From Prosthecochloris marina (lineage in GTDB: Bacteria; Bacteroidota; Chlorobiia; Chlorobiales; Chlorobiaceae), in NCBI RefSeq assembly GCF_003182595.1, contig NZ_PDNZ01000001.1, forward strand, positions 62,001-126,000: a stretch of 64,000 bases of DNA. Reading direction: 5' to 3'. The notes under the pieces were generated by a model. That model saw only the letters and a list, made by a program, of their open reading frames with translations, did not search any database and had not been told where the DNA came from. Shown piece after piece: positions 18,139 through 24,406 of this stretch. The position numbers and the translations under genes were made by a program. Each line of letters starts with the position of its first letter. Within the stretch, counting starts at the first letter, position 1.

Positions 18139-18875
18139 GCACAAGAAATCGTAGTCTAAATGTGCGGTCGAAAGGAATTTAATAATATTTTATGCCAGTT
18201 TTAAGTTGGTTATTAGATCAACTGTTTGACATATAGTCTACAAAAAGAGAAGTTTAAAGTTGTTTTTTTTCTGAGCTTCATAGATGTGCCAGCCTTCATT
18301 ATTAAATCCTGTTAATGCAAACTTCTTTGTATAGTACATATAGAGTGTGATCTGCAAAGTGATGCTTTCTGGTTAATATTTTTTTAGGATTACTGGAGAT
18401 CCTTCCTGGTATTACTCAATAAATTTTATCTGATTGTGGTAATAGAAATCCACTTATGAATTGCCTTTATGAAGATGGGCTGATTGTGACGTAGTAATTA
18501 AAATAATGTAAGAGATACGATAAAATAAATTCATAATTCAATTGATCAAGAATATTAAGGGATATGTGATAAAATATATATTGGAAAGATGAGTTATATG
18601 ATTGATTAGAAGATGAAGGTGTTGGAAATAAAAGATATATTTAATCATGTTATTTCCGTAATTCCGCTTATGGAAGATTGTTTTATAATATTGCTAAGAG
18701 GAATAAAAATAAGAGTTAAAGGTGGGTCGTTTGAGTTTTTGTTTCAAGGATTAATATTGTCAGGGAAATCAAACAAACATTAATTACTTGTTTTTATGGT
18801 ATAATAAAACTCAAAAGAAATAATGGTGCATATGTCATAGAATGCTTTTCCGAAAATGATTTTACCCCATGTGTT
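18139..18875. other. AT-rich 737-base region with no convincing gene
   Basis: The longest near-empty stretch in the element. Stop codons are frequent in all frames. It holds one possible 56-residue ORF (listed separately). It lies directly ahead of the replication-type genes, so an origin is possible, but I find no clear iteron set. It could also be decayed early-region coding DNA. Confidence 0.5.
18613..18783 (+). CDS. Possible 56-residue ORF
   Basis: ATG AAG GTG to TAA gives a 56-residue basic, hydrophobic product (starts MKVLEIKDIF, ends SGKSNKH). A weak AGAAG lies next to the ATG. No family is recognised. It is the only sizeable plus-strand frame in a decayed-looking stretch and may be chance. 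Confidence 0.22.
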   Translation: MKVLEIKDIFNHVISVIPLMEDCFIILLRGIKIRVKGGSFEFLFQGLILSGKSNKH

Positions 18876-19814
18876 ATGGCTCGACCGATGAAAACAGGAC
18901 TTGATTACTTCCCGTTGGATTGTGTTCCGGATGGTAAGCTCGAACTGTTCATTGCTGAAAATGGCGCTGAAGGCTTTGGGATATTGGTGATTCTCTGGAG
19001 ACTGATTTACAAGGATGAAGGATACTATATAAAGTTTGATAACGACCTTGTGTTAAGGATAAGAAGAGCATCATTATCGCATGCAGAAACTATTGAAAAT
19101 GTTATCAATAATGCTCTTAAGCGTGGAATTTTCGATAAAAGCATGTACGGCAGCTATGGGATTTTGACTTCAGCGGGTATTCAAAAACGATATTTAACGA
19201 TCACTGAGCGTAGAAAGGAGGTTAGAGTAATACTGGAATTTCTGCTTATTGATGTTTGTGAATACAAAAACCTCTTTATTGTGAACAATAATCCGGAAAA
19301 TACCGGATTAAGTACACAAAGTAAAGTAAAGGAATGTAAAAGAAAGAATGTTTCTTTCCCCTCTGTTAGCACGTTAGAAGGTGAGAATCGAGTAAAATTT
19401 CTTTCAAGTTCTTTTCTGAAGTCACCTTTTCGAAAAGAGGCTTATGATTTTGCGGATTGGTTCCGTACTCTTGCTCCGGAATCAGTCACGTTTGATCGAG
19501 ATGCATGGGCTCAGGTCTGGGAGCAATTGCGAAGGATTGATGACAGGAAGAATCCCGATGAGATGAAACTGGCAATTCAGTGGGCACGTGCCGATCCTTT
19601 CTGGTCAACCAATTTTTTCAGTCCGCTCAAGTTGCGGAAACGTAATGAGGATAAGGTAATGTACATAGACATTTTCTTGGCGAAGATGAAACAAGCAAAA
19701 TACACGGAAAATGGAACCCAGAATGGCAGACTTGGCAATCAAAAACCTCTTGACAAAGCAGGGGCAGAAGAAGTTGCGGCGAGTGTCGCAAGCGATCCTC
19801 GCCTTAGAAGGTGA
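18876..19814 (+). CDS. Phage replication-type protein, DUF4373 (Lin1244/Lin1753-like) N-terminus
   Basis: A 312-residue protein. Residues 1-110 match the DUF4373 winged-helix pattern: GLDYFPLDC, AEGFGILVILWRLIYKDEGYY, then a YGILTSAGIQKRYLTITERR segment. The C-terminal half has a WFRTLAP...W..V.W.QLRRID block and an AIQWARADPFW helix, common in phage replication-initiation proteins. It likely recruits host replication proteins to the element. The last 104 bases overlap the start of the next frame, an arrangement consistent with translational coupling. Confidence 0.7.
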   Translation: MARPMKTGLDYFPLDCVPDGKLELFIAENGAEGFGILVILWRLIYKDEGYYIKFDNDLVLRIRRASLSHAETIENVINNALKRGIFDKSMYGSYGILTSAGIQKRYLTITERRKEVRVILEFLLIDVCEYKNLFIVNNNPENTGLSTQSKVKECKRKNVSFPSVSTLEGENRVKFLSSSFLKSPFRKEAYDFADWFRTLAPESVTFDRDAWAQVWEQLRRIDDRKNPDEMKLAIQWARADPFWSTNFFSPLKLRKRNEDKVMYIDIFLAKMKQAKYTENGTQNGRLGNQKPLDKAGAEEVAASVASDPRLRR

Positions 19815-20232
19815 TGGGACGATTGCAGTATATCGTGACGAGCTTACTGCAGAGGGTCTTATTCGGGCTCTTGGGCGGGCATCACAGGCTTTTCCGTTGT
19901 TGAGCAAAGAGCAGCTTGAACTTCTGAAGGACCGCATGATCGAGAACGGTTTTACGGATCAACGAGCAATTGATGCTGTGAACCATGTTATCGACAACTA
20001 TGAAGGATGGAACAAAACTCCCAATATTGCAAATTTCATCGGCTTTGACCGACGTGTTAACACGTTGACGTACCGTGAATTAAATCTCAAGCACGATAAG
20101 GGGGAAATTGCATGGGATGATTACGTGGCCGTTGATGTTGGACTGGAGAAGCCCAGGTGGGTGAAACGTGAAGATTCGACAAGATTTGGACTGAAAAGAT
20201 GGGTGGTTTCGGGGATTGAAAAAGAAAGCTAA
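19711..20232 (+). CDS. Hypothetical phage protein in the replication block
   Basis: A 173-residue helical, basic protein that starts inside the previous gene in another frame. ATG 19711 or ATG 19723 could begin it. Residues 60-110 (SKEQLELLKDRMIEN...AVNHVIDNYEGW) are followed by a NIANFIGFDRRVNTLTYREL segment and a basic C-terminus. The position next to the DUF4373 gene suggests a helicase-loader or replication accessory role, but no motif proves it. Confidence 0.55.
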   Translation: MEPRMADLAIKNLLTKQGQKKLRRVSQAILALEGDGTIAVYRDELTAEGLIRALGRASQAFPLLSKEQLELLKDRMIENGFTDQRAIDAVNHVIDNYEGWNKTPNIANFIGFDRRVNTLTYRELNLKHDKGEIAWDDYVAVDVGLEKPRWVKREDSTRFGLKRWVVSGIEKES

Positions 20233-20234
20233 AC

Positions 20235-20456
20235 ATGAATAATGACTATAACAACTACATCAAACGCGATGATGCAATGGCTCTTGATGTTGAGGAAGCA
20301 AGGATGCGTGTTGTCACTTTGCAGTCTCAACTGGTAAGACTGAAAAAAGAAAGAGCAAAGCTTCTCCGTCAGCTTAGCGAAAAGCAGGTTACAATAAAAA
20401 ACCTGTGGAGTCTGTTAGGAAAGATGAAAGGAGATAGTTCTGAGGATATTTCCTGA
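20235..20456 (+). CDS. Small coiled-coil phage protein
   Basis: A 73-residue protein whose residues 15-60 form a heptad-like basic coiled coil (LQSQLVRLKKERAKLLRQL). It begins two bases after the previous stop, so it shares that transcript. It is the last gene before the tail module. Function unknown. Confidence 0.5.
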   Translation: MNNDYNNYIKRDDAMALDVEEARMRVVTLQSQLVRLKKERAKLLRQLSEKQVTIKNLWSLLGKMKGDSSEDIS

Positions 20457-20745
20457 AGATATGATTAAAGAATTTTCACTTCCTTTGCTAACTCCTGTTA
20501 GCAAAGGCTCAGAAAGAATGTGAAGTTATATAACCCCAATATATTTTTCTACTCTTGTGAGATAGTTTTCTATTTCAGAATTTTGGATAGACAATATCAA
20601 AAATTGCTGAAAATCCTTTTGCATATCGTCTGAAAAGAAAGCTTTTGGTGCTGTATTACTTCAAGAGAGCAGATGTAATGAACGCTATTTTCAGTATCGG
20701 ATTGGATGAAACCGGAATTACAATCCATATTATGGAGGTTTAAGA
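20457..20745. other. Junction between early and tail genes, with a perfect hairpin
   Basis: In siphovirus-like prophages the packaging and head genes would stand here; only 289 bases are present. A perfect 10-bp stem with a 4-base loop, CTTTGCTAAC (20483-20492) / GTTAGCAAAG (20497-20506), lies 27 bases after the last early gene. It has no U tract, so it may be a regulatory hairpin or processing site. The late promoter should also lie here but is not obvious. Confidence 0.55.
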
Positions 20746-21195
20746 GTGGCGCATGTAAGAACACAGATTAGAGACAGGGTAATGACGATCCTTACCGGAC
20801 TCACGACAACGGGGAATCGTGTATACCAATCCCGTGTCCATCCCATGACTGAGATCACAATGCCTGGTATCTGTGTTTATTGTCCTGAAGAAGAGACAAA
20901 GGAAGAAACCACCAATTTATTGACAAAAGAATTGTCCATTTCAATTGATGGTTATGTATCAGGATCAGATTTTGATGCTGATATAGATAAAATCCAGGCT
21001 GAAGTTGAAGAAGCGTTGTACGGGGATTATAGCAGTTCAACAGAAAGGTTTTTCAATGGTCTTGCTCTTGATTTGAATTACACAAGCTCGGAATCTGAGT
21101 ACAACGAAGATGCTCAAATTGAGCACGGAACTATCAAGATGGTCTATACAGTGCTCTACACAATAACAAGAGGCGAGCCTGAAATTGCTTTATAA
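20746..21195 (+). CDS. Phage tail terminator-like protein
   Basis: A 149-residue protein beginning at GTG 20746, with GGAGG seven bases upstream. The layout (RTQIRDRVMTILTGL at the start, a central MPGICVYCPEE strand, acidic middle, and a strand-rich end MVYTVLYTITRGEPE) is that of small tail-terminator or tail-completion proteins. These cap the tail tube after the tape measure sets its length. Position directly ahead of the tail tube gene supports this. In an ordinary phage it also contacts the head connector, which is absent here. Confidence 0.65.
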   Translation: MAHVRTQIRDRVMTILTGLTTTGNRVYQSRVHPMTEITMPGICVYCPEEETKEETTNLLTKELSISIDGYVSGSDFDADIDKIQAEVEEALYGDYSSSTERFFNGLALDLNYTSSESEYNEDAQIEHGTIKMVYTVLYTITRGEPEIAL

Positions 21196-21213
21196 AACTA
21201 AATATAAATAATC

Positions 21214-21621
21214 ATGGCAGAACAATTAGGAAGGAATCTTGTACTCGTCAAAGGTAGCTCCGGGGGGACCGGAGGTACTGCTATTGCCGGTGTGCGTACA
21301 AAAGGTATCGCCGTCAACAATACTCCTGTAGATGTATCCAGTGATGATTCAAGCGGTTGGAGAAAGTTGCTTGATACGCCTGGAGAGAAAACTATCGATT
21401 TTTCTGTTTCTGGCGTTGCAACGGACAGAACAGCCCTTGCTGCAGCAGTTAGTGCAAGCGATGTTGTCGATGAATGGAAACTGACCTGGGAAGATGGTGC
21501 TGACGTCTACGGCGACTGCTTTATCGCAAGCTATTCCGAAACAGGTGAATATAATGGCACAGTAACATTTGAAATGTCTTTGCAGTCGGCTGGGGCTATA
21601 ACGTATCAGGCAGGTTCATAA
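21214..21621 (+). CDS. Major tail tube protein (TP901-1 / lambda-V-like)
   Basis: A 135-residue protein with the usual tail-tube layout: an N-terminal GRNLVLVKGSSGG strand, a conserved core with DVSSDDSSGWRKLLDTPGEKTIDFSVSG, and a final EYNGTVTFEMSLQSAGAITY strand pair. It should form stacked hexamers making the tube. Its stop overlaps the next ATG by one base (TAATG). Size and order (terminator, tube, chaperones, tape measure) fit a non-contractile siphovirus tail; no sheath gene is present. Confidence 0.78.
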   Translation: MAEQLGRNLVLVKGSSGGTGGTAIAGVRTKGIAVNNTPVDVSSDDSSGWRKLLDTPGEKTIDFSVSGVATDRTALAAAVSASDVVDEWKLTWEDGADVYGDCFIASYSETGEYNGTVTFEMSLQSAGAITYQAGS

Positions 21622-21977
21622 TGGCAGAAGTATTCAAGGAACTGTCGATTGCGTACAAAGGCGAAAAGCACAACATCAAGCTCAAGTTTGAGACCATCAA
21701 TAAGATTGAGATGCCTGTAGTCGCTGGTGGGCTTGGAATAAGTTTGCCTGGCCTTATCACACGAGCGAATCATGGAGACGTACCGATAACGGAGATTGCT
21801 CGCATTCTTGCCTATTTGCTTCAGACAAAGGACGTTGTTGTCTCGGGTGAAGAGATGTATGTCGAGCTGTTTACGAGTGAAGATGCCTCAATACGGGAAT
21901 ATGTCAATGCGATTGCAGCGGCAAGTTTCCCTTTATCGAAAAATGAGGTAACTGAAGAAAGTGATAAAAAAAAATAG
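21621..21977 (+). CDS. Tail assembly chaperone, short form (gpG-like)
   Basis: A 118-residue product read in the starting frame. It is the gpG-type domain that coats the tape measure before tube polymerisation. Features are a beta-rich start (ELSIAYKGEKHNIKLKFET), a central helix (ITEIARILAYLLQTKD) and an acidic-to-lysine tail (TEESDKKK). It ends directly after nine A bases that form a slip site, so a minority of ribosomes should continue in the -1 frame. Confidence 0.7.
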   Translation: MAEVFKELSIAYKGEKHNIKLKFETINKIEMPVVAGGLGISLPGLITRANHGDVPITEIARILAYLLQTKDVVVSGEEMYVELFTSEDASIREYVNAIAAASFPLSKNEVTEESDKKK

Positions 21978-22204
21978 TTCTTGATGTTGAATGGGGGAAT
22001 CTGTACGACATTGCTGTTGATGATTTAGGAATACAGCCTTCAGAGTTTTGGCAAATGTGTCCACAAGAATTTTGGAGGTTGTACGACAAACGTATAGAAA
22101 AAAACAGGATGCTGGAAAATCCCGGTAGGTTAACTGAAAAAGAAAGAGAATCTCTGCTGGAAACATTGGATAACTATAAGAAAAAACATGGCTGCTCAAA
22201 ATGA
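21621..22204 (+). CDS. Tail assembly chaperone fusion (gpGT-like) made by -1 frameshift
   Basis: Reading through A AAA AAA (within 21966-21974) with a -1 shift joins the 118-residue G domain to 76 more residues encoded at 21974-22201, giving 194 residues. The extension has the expected T-domain look: VEWGNLYDIAVDDLG, then EFWQMCPQEFWRLYDKRIE and a charged helical end. It has no good start of its own, its frame opens exactly at the slip site, and it ends 17 bases into the tape-measure gene. This layout is conserved in lambda and most siphoviruses. Confidence 0.75.
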
Positions 22205-23153
22205 AACCAATGTCATAGGCATCAATAATACTTTTGATGGAGCAGATACAGAGTATCTCAAAAGTCGCATTGACACTCTTCGCAGAAGCTTGATGGACGA
22301 AAAAGCTCTACATGAGGCATGGTATGCTGAAAATAATGCTCTAATAGACAAGTATTATAAAGACCGTGCTGATAAAGTTACGGCAGGTGAACAATTAAGA
22401 ATAGATCTTGCAAAAGAGTACAAAGAAAAGCTCGATGCGATAAATGGCGTGCCTGCGATGGAAAGGGAATTACAGGCGTTACAAGATTACTTTAAATCAA
22501 AAGAGGATCTTGAGAAGGAGAGATATGAAAAGCAACTGGAGGATTTGGAAAAGTGGAAAGAGGCAAAAATTGGTAAAGATGTTGATTATAACGAGCTGAA
22601 GGAGAAGATTGAAGGGGAGCATGAGAAAAAACTGGTTGCTATAAAAAAAGAGGCGGCTGAAGAACAGGCTAAGATCGAGGAGGCAAAAAGAAAGGCGATA
22701 ACGAAAGGCGCGAGCGATTTTTTAACTGCTTTTTCTAAAATGAACCTTGATGAGTCAAAAAAGATGTTCAACATCCAGAAGGCTGCGGCTCTGGCAGCAG
22801 CATATATCTCTGCTGCTGAATCAATAGTTCATTCATACAAAGAAGGCGCTAAACATGGTGGTCCTGTTTTGGGTGCTGTCTATGCTGCGGCGGCTGGTAT
22901 GGCTCAAATGGCCAATATACAATCCATTGCAAGCCAAAGCTACAGTGGGGGCAGCAAAGGTGGTGCTACTTCTGCAGCGGGTTCAATGGGAGCAACTTCG
23001 GTTTCGGATGTATCTCAAACACCAGTTCAAACTAATGCAATTACAGTCTACGGTATAGATAAAAACAGCTTGTACTCTGGCGATCAGATTGAGGCAATTG
23101 CAGAAGGGTTGAATGAATACATGGCGGACGGCGGAAAAATCTATATAAAGTAA
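22188..23153 (+). CDS. Short tail tape measure protein
   Basis: A 321-residue protein. Residues 15-180 are a long charged coiled coil. Residues 195-250 have the C-terminal pattern shared by tape measures, with NIQKAAALAAAYISAAESIV and then GAVYAAAAGMAQMANIQSI. A Gly/Ser-rich linker and a strand end (AITVYGIDKNSL) follow. Tape measures set tail length at roughly 0.15 nm per residue, so a tail near 50 nm is expected, much shorter than most siphoviruses. It overlaps the gpGT frame by 17 bases, and its stop overlaps the next ATG (TAATG). Confidence 0.75.
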   Translation: MAAQNETNVIGINNTFDGADTEYLKSRIDTLRRSLMDEKALHEAWYAENNALIDKYYKDRADKVTAGEQLRIDLAKEYKEKLDAINGVPAMERELQALQDYFKSKEDLEKERYEKQLEDLEKWKEAKIGKDVDYNELKEKIEGEHEKKLVAIKKEAAEEQAKIEEAKRKAITKGASDFLTAFSKMNLDESKKMFNIQKAAALAAAYISAAESIVHSYKEGAKHGGPVLGAVYAAAAGMAQMANIQSIASQSYSGGSKGGATSAAGSMGATSVSDVSQTPVQTNAITVYGIDKNSLYSGDQIEAIAEGLNEYMADGGKIYIK

Positions 23154-24406
23154 TGTCGATACAGCAATACATAGGGTATAATAATGCCGTAACTATCGGC
23201 AATGTTGTTGCGGATAGCGAACAGGCAAACTATCCCGCAACGAATCTTGCAAACCCGGCCACTAATTTGTTGTGGAAATCTGACAGCACTTCTGCTCAAT
23301 ATGTAACGATCGATATTGATGCAGAACAAAGCTGCGATTACATAGGAATCGCAAGACACAATCTTGGAACAGCCCAATGTGATATAGAAATCCAGGGCCA
23401 AACCGTAGATGGGGGTGCGTGGTCAACAATTGTTCCGGATTTTGGTCCATCTAGCTGGAATTTTAATCATAGTGAGTATACAACCCATAAAGCTACCACC
23501 GAACAAACATCTAACAAATCTACAAGGCATGGTGATTTTTGGAAATTAGTTGATAATGCAGTTAGTGGCCTTCATGGTCTTTCAAGGAGTTATTCCGGTG
23601 CAGCGACAAGAACGGTTTCATTAGTTGTAAAAGCCGGTACACTGACAAAGTGTAGACTTAAATTTTATAATCCAACGGATGGATCAAGAGAAGTAACAAA
23701 ATTTGACTTGTCTTCTGGTAACGTACTATCAGGAAGTGGTAATATTCAAAATTTAGGTAATGGCGAATATCTGATAAGTATTACAGCTACATCGACAGTG
23801 GATGATGAAATACACATCAATTGCATAAATGCCAATGGTGATGTTAGCTATACAGGCACAGGGACAGATTTTTTTTATATGGCTGATTTACAAGTCGATA
23901 TAGGGTCTTCAATAAAAGGGTATGCACCTTTAACATCTGATAATAAGCCGATTTTAAAAACATTTACATCTGGCGATTATTACGGTGTTCGCATAAAGAT
24001 AACCCCAGGTGGAAGCATCAGGCCACAAATGGCTGTTGTCTATACCGGCGAGATTATGCAAATGCAAAGGAATATCTATGTTGGGCACACTCCAATTCCA
24101 TATGCGCGTAGTATAAATGCGGTAAACAGGCTCAGTGAGTCAGGTCAGTTTTTAGGCCGTATAATTAAAGGTACTACGTACAAAAGTCAGGTTAAGATAC
24201 AGCATATGACAAAGGATTGGTACCGATCAACGTTTGACACATTTGTTAAGGTCAGTAAAACCAAGCCGTTTTTCTATGCATGGAGGTTGACAGATTATGC
24301 TACAGAGATTGGGTATTGCTGGGTTATCGGAGGTGTTCCAGTGCCAGATAACACTGGGCCAAATGGTATGATGAGTGTTAGTTTCAACATTAGCGGATTA
24401 GCATGA
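23153..24406 (+). CDS. Distal tail-like protein with an inserted beta-sandwich domain
   Basis: A 417-residue protein. Residues 1-97 and 265-417 read as one distal-tail type fold: an F5/8-like N-terminal sandwich (SAQYVTIDIDAEQSCDYIGIARHNLG), then RSINAVNRLSESGQFLGRIIKG and a WRLTDYATEIGYCWV ending. Between them, residues about 98-264 form a separate jelly roll. It has RTVSLVVKAG, HINCINANGDV and the FFYMADLQVDIG...GYAP strand typical of carbohydrate-binding modules in phage tails. The insert probably adds host-surface binding to the tail tip. The next gene starts within its stop (ATGA). Confidence 0.65.
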   Translation: MSIQQYIGYNNAVTIGNVVADSEQANYPATNLANPATNLLWKSDSTSAQYVTIDIDAEQSCDYIGIARHNLGTAQCDIEIQGQTVDGGAWSTIVPDFGPSSWNFNHSEYTTHKATTEQTSNKSTRHGDFWKLVDNAVSGLHGLSRSYSGAATRTVSLVVKAGTLTKCRLKFYNPTDGSREVTKFDLSSGNVLSGSGNIQNLGNGEYLISITATSTVDDEIHINCINANGDVSYTGTGTDFFYMADLQVDIGSSIKGYAPLTSDNKPILKTFTSGDYYGVRIKITPGGSIRPQMAVVYTGEIMQMQRNIYVGHTPIPYARSINAVNRLSESGQFLGRIIKGTTYKSQVKIQHMTKDWYRSTFDTFVKVSKTKPFFYAWRLTDYATEIGYCWVIGGVPVPDNTGPNGMMSVSFNISGLA

